Assembly (NCBI GenBank): GCA_964505415.1
Contig: CAZDHW010000004.1
Span: 1-64,000 of the forward strand
Reading direction: 5' to 3'
Origin: DTDR01 sp964505415
Lineage (GTDB): Bacteria > Hydrothermota > Tepidihabitantia > Tepidihabitantales > DTDR01
DNA: 64,000 nucleotides
Every line of letters begins with the position of its first letter. Position 1 is the first letter of the stretch. Below, in pieces: positions 52,671 to 61,762 of this stretch. A program made the position numbers and the translations under genes. The notes under the pieces are model-generated. The model saw nothing but the letters and a program-made list of their open reading frames with translations, searched no databases and was not told the DNA's origin.

Positions 52671-55600
52671 AGAATTTATTTTAATGGATTTTGATGGTTT
52701 AAAAATAACTTTAGCTTCTCCAGAAACTATTAGAAGTTGGTCTTATGGAGAAGTAACAAAACCGGACACGATTAATTATCGAACTCAAAAACCAGAAAGA
52801 GATGGGCTTTTTTGTGAGAGAATATTTGGTCCGGTAAGAGATTACGAATGTAATTGCGGAAAGTATAAGAAAATAAGATTTAAAGGTACTATTTGTGACC
52901 GCTGCGGAGTAGAAGTTACTACTTCTTTAGTAAGAAGAGAAAGAATGGGTCATATTGAATTAGCGGCTCCGGTAGCTCATTTTCTTTTTTATCAAGTGCC
53001 GCCTTCAAAAATGGGTTTACTGCTAGATTACACAATTAACGAAATTCAAAGTATCTTGAATTATCAAATATATGTTGTATTGGAACCCGGCGATTCTCCT
53101 TATCGAGTTAAAGATTTAATAGAAGAAGAAGAATATTTAGAGAAGAAAAAAGAATATGACGGATTTATAGCGGCTACAGGTGCCGAAGCGTTAGAAGAAC
53201 TTTTGAAAAGAATTGATTTAGAAAAATTAGCAGCTGAATTAAGAGCCCGGATTCCTCATGAACAGTCGAGACGGTTTCAATTATTGAGAAGATTACAAAT
53301 TGTTGAAGCTTTTAAGAATTCGGGCATAAGACCAGAATGGATGATTTTACGTGTTATTCCTGTAATTCCCCCTGATTTACGTCCTTTGGTTACTTTAGAA
53401 GGGGGAAGATACGCTAGCGCCGATTTAAATGATCTTTATAAAAGAGTAATTTCTAGGAATAATCGATTGAAACATCTTTTAAGTACCAAAACTCCGGAAG
53501 TGATTCTTAAGTATGAAAAAAGGTTACTGCAGGAGGCCGTAGATGCGCTTTTCAGTAATGAAAGTAAGCCTAATCCTATAATTGGAAAACAGAATCGTCC
53601 TTTAAAGTCGCTTTGTGAATCTCTTCGGGGAAAACAAGGGAGATTTAGAAGAAATCTTTTAGGTAAAAGAGTTGACTATTCGGGTCGATCAGTAATTGTT
53701 GTGGATCCAACTTTAAAACTTCACCAATGTGCTTTACCAAAAGAAATGGCGTATGAATTATTTAAACCAATGGTGATGAGGAAATTAGAAGAAATGAAAG
53801 TTGCTGATAGTCAGAAAACAGCCAAGGCGTTATATAGAAAAGCTCCACCAGAAGTTTGGGCAGCTTTGGTAGAGGTGACTAAAAACCATCCCGTTCTTTT
53901 AAATCGCGCACCAACTCTTCATCGTGTTTCTATCCAAGCTTTTTATCCTGTATTAGTAGAACATCGAGCAATAGGAATTCATCCATTAGTATGTCCACCT
54001 TTTAACGCTGATTTTGACGGTGACACAATGTCTTGTCACGTACCTCTTATTCCTGAGGCAATTTTGGAATCTGCTACTCTTTTGCTTTCTTGCAACAATA
54101 TTCTTTCACCCGCTCATGGGAAGCCATTAATGACACCTACCCAAGATATTGTAGCAGGTATTTATTTTATAACTAAAGAACATCCAACTGCGCCAAAAAT
54201 TGATAGAGTATATGATGATTTTTCTGAAATAGTGAGTGGTTATGAATTAGGAGAATTTTCGATCCATGCTAAAATTAAATTTCGTTATAAAAATGTTACC
54301 TATGACACTACTGTGGGTCGAGTTATTTTAAACCATATTTTGCCTGATGAGCTTAGGTTTGTTAATGAAGTTTTGAATAAAGATAAACTTAATGAACTTG
54401 TAGATAAATGCTATCGCAAATTAGGAAGTAAAAGAACAGCTCAACTTTTAGATGATTTAAAGGATTTAGGATTTGAAATGGCTACTTGTGCGGGAATTTC
54501 TTTGGGTATGGATGATATTATTGTGCCCAAGGAAAAAGAAAAAATTATTAAAGAAGCAGAATCAGAAATTAAAAAAATATTGGAGAGGCACAGAAAGGGA
54601 TACATTTCTGATTCTGAACGTTATAACATGGTAGTTACTATTTGGAATAATGCCACTCAAGAAATTGAAAATAAGCTAATGGAAGAATTAGAAAAATCTC
54701 AAAATGGATTTAATCCTCTTTTCCTTCTTATTGATTCCGGTGCCCGAGGTTCAAAAGCTCAAGCAGTTCAAATTGGTGGAATGAGAGGTTTAATGGCAAA
54801 ACCCCAAAGAGGAGGAGAAGGTGAGGAAGTTATTGAAACTCCCATTAAGAGTTCTTTTCAAGAAGGGTTATCAGTGTGGGAATATTTTATTTCTACCCGT
54901 GGCGGCAGAAAAGGATTAACCGATACTGCGTTGAAAACAGCTGAAGCAGGTTATCTTACTCGAAGACTAGTGGATGTCGCTCAAGAAGTAGTAATTACTA
55001 TGGAAGATTGTGGAACGATTTTGAGTCAAGAAGTGACTGCTTTGAAAGAAGGAGGAGATATAATTGAATCGTTAGCAGAAAGAATTGTTGGAAGAATAGC
55101 TGCTGAGGACATTGTTAATCCGATTACTAACGAAATAATTGTGAAAGAAGGTGAGGAAATAGATGAAGAAAAAGCTAAAGAGATTGAAAATTGTGGAATT
55201 GAGAAAGTAAAAGTTCGTTCAGTTTTGACCTGTCAGGCCCCACATGGTTTGTGCGCTAAATGCTATGGAAGAAATTTAGCTACTGGTAAGTTAGTTGATG
55301 TAGGTGAAGCAGTAGGAATAATTGCCGCTCAATCGATTGGTGAGCCAGGTACCCAATTAACATTGAGAACTTTTCATGTAGGAGGGATGGCAACCCATAT
55401 GGTAGAACAAAATAAAGCAGTTGCAAAATTTGCAGGAAAAATTAAATATGATAAACAACTACAGCATTCTGTAAGAAGCGACGGTCAAATAGTTACTTTG
55501 AATCCCGGAAAAATAGAGCTTATTGAGGATACCAAAAAAATAGATTACGAAGTTCCGGAAGGTGCGATTCTTCGAGTAGAAGATGGACAAAGAGTAAAGG

Positions 55601-56673
55601 AGAATGATATACTATTTGAATGGGAACCATATTCTATTTTAATAATTGCTAAAAAAAGTGGAAAAGTGAGATATTGTGATATTGAATTGGGAAAAACTCT
55701 TCAAGAAGATATCGATGAAAGGGTAGGGAGAAAAGAAAAAAGAGTTATTGAGGATCGGGAAAGAATGCGACATCCCAGATTAGAAATTTTAGATGAAACT
55801 GGAAAAGTTCTGGAAGTTAAGGAATTACCTAATGACGCATATTTAGTAGTTGAAGATGGTCAATTAGTAAGACCCGGAGATGTGCTAGCCCGGTTAGTTA
55901 AAGAAGTTGTTAGAGCAAAAGATATTACTGGCGGGTTACCGAAAGTGGCAGAGCTATTTGAGGCCAAGCGGGTGAAAGATCCAGCGGTAATAAGTGATAT
56001 TGATGGTCGAGTAGAGGTTTCCCCACCTCATATGGGCATGAGAATTGTTAAAGTTGTGGCTGAAGATGGTAAAACTGAAAGAATTTACAAAATTCCGTAC
56101 GGTAAATATTTATTAGTTAAAACTGGTGATATGGTGAAAGCAGGTGACAAACTATGTGAAGGAGAGGTTGATCCCCACGATGTATTGAGAGTAAAAGGTT
56201 GGATGGCAGTCCAAGAGTTTTTAACTAATCGCATTCAAGAAGTTTATCGGTTACAAAATGTAAAAATAAATGATAAACATATTTCCATTATTGTGCGTCA
56301 AATGTTAAAAAAGGTAAAGATAGAAGACCCGGGCGATAGCAATTTTATGGAAGGTCAAATTGTGGATGCTCAAAAGGTTGATTTAGAAAATCAGCGTTTA
56401 ACTGCTGAGCATAAACGACCAGCGAGATATACTAGAATTATTTTAGGAATTACAAGGGCAGCTTTGCTGACCGAAAGTTGGCTTTCAGCTGCATCTTTTC
56501 AGGAGACTACCCGGGTACTTTCAGAAGCGGCTATCGAAGGTAGAATTGATTATTTAAAGGGATTAAAAGAAAATGTAATTGTTGGTAGATTAATTCCTGC
56601 CGGTACTGGTTTTCGTGAATTTAAAAAAGTAAAAGTAGTAACAAAAGCAGAAGAAATTAAGGAGGTAGGTTAA
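52663..56673 (+). CDS. rpoC: RNA polymerase beta' subunit
   Basis: The 1336-residue subunit has the N-terminal zinc site (CNCGKYKK...CDRCGVE), the catalytic NADFDGD at 448-454 that holds magnesium, a second zinc site (CQAPHGLCAKCYG), and the trigger-loop neighbourhood SIGEPGTQLTLRTFH. Length and order are typical for an undivided beta' subunit. It overlaps rpoB by eight bases and is followed two bases later by rpsL. Confidence 0.99.
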   Translation: MSEEFILMDFDGLKITLASPETIRSWSYGEVTKPDTINYRTQKPERDGLFCERIFGPVRDYECNCGKYKKIRFKGTICDRCGVEVTTSLVRRERMGHIELAAPVAHFLFYQVPPSKMGLLLDYTINEIQSILNYQIYVVLEPGDSPYRVKDLIEEEEYLEKKKEYDGFIAATGAEALEELLKRIDLEKLAAELRARIPHEQSRRFQLLRRLQIVEAFKNSGIRPEWMILRVIPVIPPDLRPLVTLEGGRYASADLNDLYKRVISRNNRLKHLLSTKTPEVILKYEKRLLQEAVDALFSNESKPNPIIGKQNRPLKSLCESLRGKQGRFRRNLLGKRVDYSGRSVIVVDPTLKLHQCALPKEMAYELFKPMVMRKLEEMKVADSQKTAKALYRKAPPEVWAALVEVTKNHPVLLNRAPTLHRVSIQAFYPVLVEHRAIGIHPLVCPPFNADFDGDTMSCHVPLIPEAILESATLLLSCNNILSPAHGKPLMTPTQDIVAGIYFITKEHPTAPKIDRVYDDFSEIVSGYELGEFSIHAKIKFRYKNVTYDTTVGRVILNHILPDELRFVNEVLNKDKLNELVDKCYRKLGSKRTAQLLDDLKDLGFEMATCAGISLGMDDIIVPKEKEKIIKEAESEIKKILERHRKGYISDSERYNMVVTIWNNATQEIENKLMEELEKSQNGFNPLFLLIDSGARGSKAQAVQIGGMRGLMAKPQRGGEGEEVIETPIKSSFQEGLSVWEYFISTRGGRKGLTDTALKTAEAGYLTRRLVDVAQEVVITMEDCGTILSQEVTALKEGGDIIESLAERIVGRIAAEDIVNPITNEIIVKEGEEIDEEKAKEIENCGIEKVKVRSVLTCQAPHGLCAKCYGRNLATGKLVDVGEAVGIIAAQSIGEPGTQLTLRTFHVGGMATHMVEQNKAVAKFAGKIKYDKQLQHSVRSDGQIVTLNPGKIELIEDTKKIDYEVPEGAILRVEDGQRVKENDILFEWEPYSILIIAKKSGKVRYCDIELGKTLQEDIDERVGRKEKRVIEDRERMRHPRLEILDETGKVLEVKELPNDAYLVVEDGQLVRPGDVLARLVKEVVRAKDITGGLPKVAELFEAKRVKDPAVISDIDGRVEVSPPHMGMRIVKVVAEDGKTERIYKIPYGKYLLVKTGDMVKAGDKLCEGEVDPHDVLRVKGWMAVQEFLTNRIQEVYRLQNVKINDKHISIIVRQMLKKVKIEDPGDSNFMEGQIVDAQKVDLENQRLTAEHKRPARYTRIILGITRAALLTESWLSAASFQETTRVLSEAAIEGRIDYLKGLKENVIVGRLIPAGTGFREFKKVKVVTKAEEIKEVG

Positions 56674-56674
56674 T

Positions 56675-57058
56675 ATGCCAACGATTAATCAATTGGTTAG
56701 AAAAGGAAGAAAAAAGATAAAGAAAAAAAGTAAGGCCCCTGCTTTAATGGGGTGTCCTCAAAAACGAGGGGTATGCATTCGCGTTTACACAACTACTCCT
56801 AAAAAACCTAATTCAGCATTGAGAAAAGTTTGTAAGGTAAGATTAAGTAACGGACATGAAGTAATTGCTTATATTCCTGGTGAAGGTCATAATCTTCAAG
56901 AACATTCTATTGTGTTGATTCGCGGTGGAAGAGTTAAAGATTTACCCGGTGTAAGATATCACGTAATAAGAGGAGTTTATGATTGTGCCGGTGTTGAAGG
57001 CAGAAGACAAAGTCGTTCTTTATACGGTGCCAAAAAACCAAAAGAAACAAAAAGGTGA
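56675..57058 (+). CDS. rpsL: 30S ribosomal protein S12
   Basis: The 127-residue decoding-centre protein has TTPKKPNSALRKVCKVRLSNG and GRVKDLPGVRYHVIRG. The lysines at the sites that change in streptomycin-resistant strains look wild type. It starts two bases after rpoC, so the RNA polymerase and str-type clusters are joined. Confidence 0.98.
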   Translation: MPTINQLVRKGRKKIKKKSKAPALMGCPQKRGVCIRVYTTTPKKPNSALRKVCKVRLSNGHEVIAYIPGEGHNLQEHSIVLIRGGRVKDLPGVRYHVIRGVYDCAGVEGRRQSRSLYGAKKPKETKR

Positions 57059-57066
57059 GGTAAAAA

Positions 57067-57537
57067 ATGGCACGAAGAAAAAGAGCAGAAGTAAGAGAAA
57101 TTTCTCCAGACCCAGTATATAATTCGGTTCTTGTTCAGAAATTTATAAATAACCTAATGTGGGATGGAAAGAAGACAATCGCTCAAAAAATTTTTTATGG
57201 TGCTTTAGAACTGATTAAAAAGAAAACTGGAGAGGATGGTTACAGTGTATTTTTAAAAGCAATTAATAACGTGAAACCCGTATTAGAAGTAAGACCGCGA
57301 AGAGTAGGAGGTGCTACTTATCAAATTCCTGTGGAAGTTTCTCCCCGAAGAAGGGAATCTTTGGCGATTAAATGGATTATTCGAGCTGCCCGAGAGCGTA
57401 GCGAATATAGGATGGTTGAAAGATTGGCTAACGAATTAATCGAAGCTGCTAAGGGAACTGGTCAGGCAATAAAAATTAAAGAAACTACCCATAAAATGGC
57501 CGAAGCTAATCGAGCTTTTGCTCATTTTCGTTGGTAA
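57067..57537 (+). CDS. rpsG: 30S ribosomal protein S7
   Basis: The 156-residue primary 16S-binding protein has the N-terminal MARRKRAEVREISPDPVYNS and the family block VRPRRVGGATYQIPVEVSPRR. In most bacteria fusA follows; here an unrelated amidotransferase gene starts before its stop codon and fusA is elsewhere. Confidence 0.98.
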   Translation: MARRKRAEVREISPDPVYNSVLVQKFINNLMWDGKKTIAQKIFYGALELIKKKTGEDGYSVFLKAINNVKPVLEVRPRRVGGATYQIPVEVSPRRRESLAIKWIIRAARERSEYRMVERLANELIEAAKGTGQAIKIKETTHKMAEANRAFAHFRW

Positions 57538-58123
57538 AAATATTAAAACTTTAATTATTAACTTCTACCCTTCCAAAAAAGAAGCAAAAATAAGTTTTTA
57601 TATTGAATTAATAAAAAATTTTAGCAATTATCGAGTAATTCCGGAAAATGAGTTTTCACTTAGTTTAATAAAAAATTCAAATGCTCTTATTCTTTCTGGC
57701 TCTCCCCGAATGCTTTCCCGAGGAGAATATAAAGAAGAATTTTTAGAGATATTAAGAAATATTTCTCTTCCCATTTTAGGAATCTGTTACGGACATCAAC
57801 TTTTAGCCAAAGCTTTTGGAGCTCAAATTGGTCGGTATCCAGAATTTATTAAAAAAGAGGAAGAAATTTATATTTTGGATAAAAAAGATATATTTTATAA
57901 TTTGCCGGATAAGATCGTGGTTAAGGAATTTCATCAAGAATATGTAATAAAAAATTCTTTAGAAAATACTAATTTAGAAGTTATCGCCTTTTCTCAAACT
58001 TGTGAAGTAGAAGCAATAAGACATAAAAAAAGAAAAATTTTTGGCGTTCAGTTTCATTTAGAACGTTCTGGAGATATCGGATATAAAATAATGAAAAATT
58101 TTTACGAAAAAGTTGTTTTTTAA
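57518..58123 (+). CDS. Class I glutamine amidotransferase domain protein
   Basis: The 201-residue protein is a free-standing GATase1 domain with nucleophile C90 in GICYGHQ and the H180/E182 pair in GVQFHLE, plus the SGSPR oxyanion strand. It resembles the glutaminase half of GuaA but lacks the synthetase half, so it may supply ammonia to a partner (an archaeal-type two-subunit GMP synthetase is one option) or hydrolyse gamma-glutamyl compounds. The start is a TTG inside rpsG, 20 bases before its stop, with no clear Shine-Dalgarno site; the true start is uncertain. Confidence 0.82.
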   Translation: MLIFVGKNIKTLIINFYPSKKEAKISFYIELIKNFSNYRVIPENEFSLSLIKNSNALILSGSPRMLSRGEYKEEFLEILRNISLPILGICYGHQLLAKAFGAQIGRYPEFIKKEEEIYILDKKDIFYNLPDKIVVKEFHQEYVIKNSLENTNLEVIAFSQTCEVEAIRHKKRKIFGVQFHLERSGDIGYKIMKNFYEKVVF

Positions 58124-58158
58124 TTAAATATTCTTTTTCAAAAATTGATATTAAAATA

Positions 58159-58187
58159 TTGACAAGTTATTAAATTTTGGTTATAAT
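58159..58187 (+). promoter_or_regulatory. Promoter of the two-TM coiled-coil protein (leaderless)
   Basis: TTGACA (58159-58164) and TATAAT (58182-58187), consensus boxes with a 17-base spacer. Only five bases separate the -10 from the ATG at 58193. Confidence 0.8.
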
Positions 58188-58192
58188 TTTAT

Positions 58193-59131
58193 ATGATAAA
58201 AAAATTGTTATTAATAATAATAAATTTTTTTCTTATTTTGGTTATTATGGAAAATTATAAAGAATATCAACGATTAAACTTTTTAGATGAAGAATATTTA
58301 AAAGAAAAAGATAAAATTAATAAGGAAATTTTTTTATTAAAGGAAATTGCTATTAATTTAGAGAAATTTCGGTTGTTTTTTGAACCTATTTATTTAGAAG
58401 AGATTAAGAAATTGGCTAGAAAAAGTGAAATTTTTAAAAATGGCACTTATCCAATGCTTATAAATAATTTAGATTATTTAGCTGTTAAGCCGAAAAAAAA
58501 TGATTTGACGGTTTTCAGTAATTTTAGGATGTTTTTAACCGAGAAGGAAAAGGAACAAAAAAATAAATTGAATAATTTAGAAATTAATTATAAAAAGTTA
58601 AAAGATAAAAGGAAAGAAAAAATATATTGGCAAAATATAATAATTACCTGCGGATTAATTGCTTTTTTTTTGGTGAATATATTTTTCCCTTTTAAAAATA
58701 AAAAAGAAAAAATTTTTAACAATTATCTTTCTTTATTAGAATTACTTAAAATTGTGAAAGAAAAAAATGATAAATATTTAGAAAAAATAACTAATTGGGA
58801 AAATAAGATCAAAGAATTCAAGAAATCTGGGGAAAATTTGGGTACTTCCCAGGATTTAAAAGATATTGATAATTATCGAAAAAATTTTGCTTATTGTTTA
58901 CTAAATCTTCAATTAGGTTTATTGCAAAAAGACCACTTACTTATTAATAAATACTTTACAAAGTTTCAACAAATGAAAGAGAAAATTTTAAATTTCCTTA
59001 TTCAAAATAAGAGCCAATATTTGAATAATTATTTTAAAGAAAGTGAAGAAATGATTAATGGTTTTAAAGAAGATTTAATAAATCTTAAAAAAATAATCGG
59101 TGAAATCAAAAATTACGAAATAAAAAAATAA
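58193..59131 (+). CDS. Two-TM coiled-coil membrane protein, chemoreceptor-like layout
   Basis: The 312-residue protein has TM segments at about 3-19 and 149-166, enclosing about 130 extracytoplasmic residues rich in helix-forming K/E/L. A cytoplasmic helical region of about 145 residues follows. This layout resembles a small chemoreceptor, but no MCP signalling tip motif or HAMP domain could be recognised. The gene two bases downstream encodes a CheW-like protein, which suggests a partnership. I do not recognise a known family. Composition (very high Lys, Asn, Ile) matches the genome's low GC. Confidence 0.7.
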   Translation: MIKKLLLIIINFFLILVIMENYKEYQRLNFLDEEYLKEKDKINKEIFLLKEIAINLEKFRLFFEPIYLEEIKKLARKSEIFKNGTYPMLINNLDYLAVKPKKNDLTVFSNFRMFLTEKEKEQKNKLNNLEINYKKLKDKRKEKIYWQNIIITCGLIAFFLVNIFFPFKNKKEKIFNNYLSLLELLKIVKEKNDKYLEKITNWENKIKEFKKSGENLGTSQDLKDIDNYRKNFAYCLLNLQLGLLQKDHLLINKYFTKFQQMKEKILNFLIQNKSQYLNNYFKESEEMINGFKEDLINLKKIIGEIKNYEIKK

Positions 59132-59133
59132 TT

Positions 59134-59586
59134 ATGGGAAAAAGTAACTTTTTAATATGCGAAATTGGTGAAGTGGAATTAGCTTTATCTATTTACGGAA
59201 TAAAAGAAATTTTGTGGGATGTAAAAGTTTATCCTTTGCCTCAGGTATCCGAGTACATCATTGGTATTCTTGCTGATGACAAAAAATTAGCTGTGGTAAT
59301 TGATTTGGTAAAGTTTTTTGGTATAAGTGAAGAAAATAAAGAAAAAATTTTATTGAAATTTAAAACTGAGGAAATTTTGGTTTTTTTAGCAGTAAAAGAT
59401 GTTAAAGAAATTATTGAAGTAAAAGAAGAAGAAATTTATCCTTGTCCTCCCATGTTCTCTTCATTAATCCCTAATTATTATATTAGTAGTTTAATAAAAA
59501 AAGAAGAAAGATTTATCCCTATTATAGATATTGCCAAAATTCTTGCTCATGAAGAAATAAAACCTTATACAATGATTAGTAAGTAA
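59134..59586 (+). CDS. CheW-like coupling domain protein
   Basis: The 150-residue protein has the CheW fold pattern: FLICEIGEVELALSIYGIKEIL, LPQVSEYIIGIL..DDKKLAVVIDLVKFFG, and a second strand set FLAVKDVKEIIEVKEEEIYPCPP...FIPIIDIAKIL. CheW proteins bridge chemoreceptors and the CheA kinase at the membrane. No cheA, cheY or flagellar genes lie in the window; with its two-TM neighbour it may form a separate sensory or scaffolding pair. The stop is about 50 bases before rplM, which has its own promoter. Confidence 0.8.
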   Translation: MGKSNFLICEIGEVELALSIYGIKEILWDVKVYPLPQVSEYIIGILADDKKLAVVIDLVKFFGISEENKEKILLKFKTEEILVFLAVKDVKEIIEVKEEEIYPCPPMFSSLIPNYYISSLIKKEERFIPIIDIAKILAHEEIKPYTMISK

Positions 59587-59594
59587 ATTTTTTC

Positions 59595-59622
59595 TTGACT
59601 TTAAAAAGATTTTTAGTATAAT
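59595..59622 (+). promoter_or_regulatory. Promoter of the rplM-rpsI-rpsB-tsf operon
   Basis: TTGACT (59595-59600) and TATAAT (59617-59622) are 16 bases apart. The ATG is 13 bases after the -10, so the leader is only a few bases long, with no Shine-Dalgarno site. Confidence 0.75.
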
Positions 59623-59635
59623 TTTATACAAATTT

Positions 59636-60073
59636 ATGAAAACAACGATTATTACAGATAAAAAAATGGTAGAAAGAAAATGGTGGTTGGTAGATGCTAA
59701 AGATAAAATCTTAGGTCGATTGGCTTCTAAAATTGCTTTTTTGCTTATGGGCAAACATAAACCTTATTATACTCCTCATATTGATTGCGGAGATTTTGTT
59801 ATTGTTATTAATGCTTCGCAAATTAAAGTTACTGGGAAAAAAGAAAAAAAGAAGATTTATTACTGGCATACTGGTTATCCAGGGGGATTAAAGTCGATGA
59901 CTTTTGAAGAAATGATGAAAAAAAATCCTAAAAAAGTTATAGAATTAGCCGTAAAAAGAATGTTGCCAAAAAATCGTTTACTTAAATTTCGCTTAAGAAG
60001 GTTAAAAATTTATTTAGATGATAAACATCATCACGAAGCTCAAAAAAAATTAATTGTTGAGGCAAAATTATGA
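59636..60073 (+). CDS. rplM: 50S ribosomal protein L13
   Basis: The 145-residue protein has the L13 features WWLVDAKDKILGRLASKIAFLLMGKHKPYYTPH, YYWHTGYPGGLKS, and AVKRMLPKNRL. It binds 23S rRNA early in assembly. It starts an operon of core translation and cell-wall-lipid genes, and its stop overlaps the rpsI ATG by four bases. Confidence 0.98.
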   Translation: MKTTIITDKKMVERKWWLVDAKDKILGRLASKIAFLLMGKHKPYYTPHIDCGDFVIVINASQIKVTGKKEKKKIYYWHTGYPGGLKSMTFEEMMKKNPKKVIELAVKRMLPKNRLLKFRLRRLKIYLDDKHHHEAQKKLIVEAKL

Positions 60074-60471
60074 GTCAATTTTATTTTGCTTCGGGCAGTA
60101 GAAAAGAAGCCGTAGCCAAAGTTTGGCTTTATCTTAAGGCCAGCAATGATAATTGGAAATTTATTGTGAACAATCAACCTGCAGAAAAATATTTTGGCCG
60201 TTTTGACCTAATTCTTTTGGCTCAACAACCGTTGAAAGTTACTAATCTTTTAGGACGCTTTGATGTGAAATGCGAAGTGAAAGGTGGGGGGAAATCAGGT
60301 CAGGCAGGTGCTATTTCTTTGGGAATTGCTCGGGCATTAGTTAGCTATCAGCCAGAGTTAAGAAAAATCCTTGCCGATGCTGAATTATTAAAAAGAGATC
60401 CTCGAGAAAAAGAAAGATGCAAATATGGATTAGCAAAAAGAAGGAAGAGTTTCCAATGGACCAAACGTTAA
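60070..60471 (+). CDS. rpsI: 30S ribosomal protein S9
   Basis: The 133-residue protein ends in the characteristic KKRRK..QWTKR basic tail that contacts P-site tRNA (here AKRRKSFQWTKR) and has GSRKEAVAKVWL near the N-terminus and GGGKSGQAGAISLGIARAL. It overlaps rplM by four bases and rpsB by 16. Confidence 0.98.
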   Translation: MSQFYFASGSRKEAVAKVWLYLKASNDNWKFIVNNQPAEKYFGRFDLILLAQQPLKVTNLLGRFDVKCEVKGGGKSGQAGAISLGIARALVSYQPELRKILADAELLKRDPREKERCKYGLAKRRKSFQWTKR

Positions 60472-61169
60472 CTATTAAAGAATTGTTAGAAGCCGGCGTT
60501 CATTTTGGTCATCTCTCTAAAAGATGGAATCCTAAAATGGCCTCTTTTATCTTTGGCAAAAAAAATGGGGTCTACATAATAAACGTAGAAAAAACTTTAG
60601 AACAGTTACGCATTGCGTGCGAAGCAGTAAGAAGGATAGCCGAGAAAGGGGAGGATATTTTATTTGTCGGAAGAAAACAGCAAGCAAAACCAATAATTGA
60701 AGAAGAGGCAACGAGGTGTCAGGCTTTATATGTAACAGAAAGATGGGTTGGTGGACTTTTGACAAATTTTACTGTTATTAGTTCACGAATTACCCGTTAC
60801 TTAGAATTAGAAAAAACTTTTCAAACAAAAGATTTTAAAAACATGGGTAATAAAGAGATTAGAAAATTAGAAAGAGAATTTGGTAAATTAGAAAAAATTT
60901 ATAAGGGGCTAAGAGAAATGGAAAGACTTCCAGGAATTATTTATGTGGTTGATGTGCGGATGGAAAGAACCCCTATTTTAGAAGCTAAAAGAGTAGGCAT
61001 TCCAATTGTGGCTTTAGTTGATACCGATGGCGATCCTACTTTAGTTGATTATCCTATACCAGGAAATGATGACGCAATGCGCTCAATAAAATTGATAACT
61101 GCGCAAATTGCAAATGCTGTAATCGAAGGTAGAAAAATTTTTGAACAAGAATCAAAGGAGGAATTATGA
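60456..61169 (+). CDS. rpsB: 30S ribosomal protein S2
   Basis: The roughly 237-residue protein matches S2 from TIKELLEAGVHFGHLSKRWNPKM, through FVGRKQQAKPIIEEEATRC and WVGGLLTNF, to PIVALVDTDGDPTLVDYPIPGNDDA. I place the start at the ATG at 60456 (MDQTLTIKE), which has AAGGAAG upstream, instead of an in-frame ATG 39 bases earlier that would add a tail not found in S2. It overlaps rpsI by 16 bases and tsf by four. Confidence 0.97.
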   Translation: MDQTLTIKELLEAGVHFGHLSKRWNPKMASFIFGKKNGVYIINVEKTLEQLRIACEAVRRIAEKGEDILFVGRKQQAKPIIEEEATRCQALYVTERWVGGLLTNFTVISSRITRYLELEKTFQTKDFKNMGNKEIRKLEREFGKLEKIYKGLREMERLPGIIYVVDVRMERTPILEAKRVGIPIVALVDTDGDPTLVDYPIPGNDDAMRSIKLITAQIANAVIEGRKIFEQESKEEL

Positions 61170-61762
61170 AAGAAATTTCTATCGAAAAAATTAAAGAACT
61201 GAGACAAAGAACCGGTTCAGGAGTTTTAGATTGTAAGTTAGCTTTAGAAGAAGCTAACGGAGATATCGAGAAGGCCATTGAAATTTTAAGAAAAAAAGGT
61301 ATTGCTAAAGCCGAGAAAAAAAAGGAACGGCCTACGGCAGAAGGAGTGATCGATGCTTATATTCATCCCGGAGAAAAATTAGGAGTATTGGTTGAAGTCA
61401 CTTGTGAAACGGATTTTGTAGCTCGAAATCAAGAATTTCGGAGATTCGTTAGAGATATTGCTATGCAAATTGCTGCTACTGACCCTTTGGCAATAAGTCC
61501 TGAGGATTTACCTCCTCATATTATTGAAAGAGAAAGGAAAATTTATGAGGAACAACTAAAAGATAGTGGCAAGCCTAAAGAAGTAATTGAAAAAATAATT
61601 CAAGGTAAATTACAAAAATTTTATGAGGAGGTTTGTCTTTTAAATCAAGCGTTTATAAAAAATCCTGAGAAGACCGTGGAAGTTTACTTAAAAGAACAAA
61701 TTGCTAAATTTGGCGAAAATATAAGAATAAAACGTTTTGCTCGATTTAAAATTGGTGAATAA
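61166..61762 (+). CDS. tsf: Elongation factor Ts
   Basis: The 198-residue protein is the short EF-Ts form: N-terminal UBA-like domain with KELRQRTGSGVLDCKLALEEANGD, then one core with TCETDFVARNQEFRRFV, TDPLAISPEDLP and a C-terminal IAKFGENIRIKRFARF. It exchanges nucleotide on EF-Tu. Short forms are also found in some thermophilic bacteria. GGAGG precedes the ATG, which overlaps the rpsB stop. Confidence 0.97.
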   Translation: MKEISIEKIKELRQRTGSGVLDCKLALEEANGDIEKAIEILRKKGIAKAEKKKERPTAEGVIDAYIHPGEKLGVLVEVTCETDFVARNQEFRRFVRDIAMQIAATDPLAISPEDLPPHIIERERKIYEEQLKDSGKPKEVIEKIIQGKLQKFYEEVCLLNQAFIKNPEKTVEVYLKEQIAKFGENIRIKRFARFKIGE

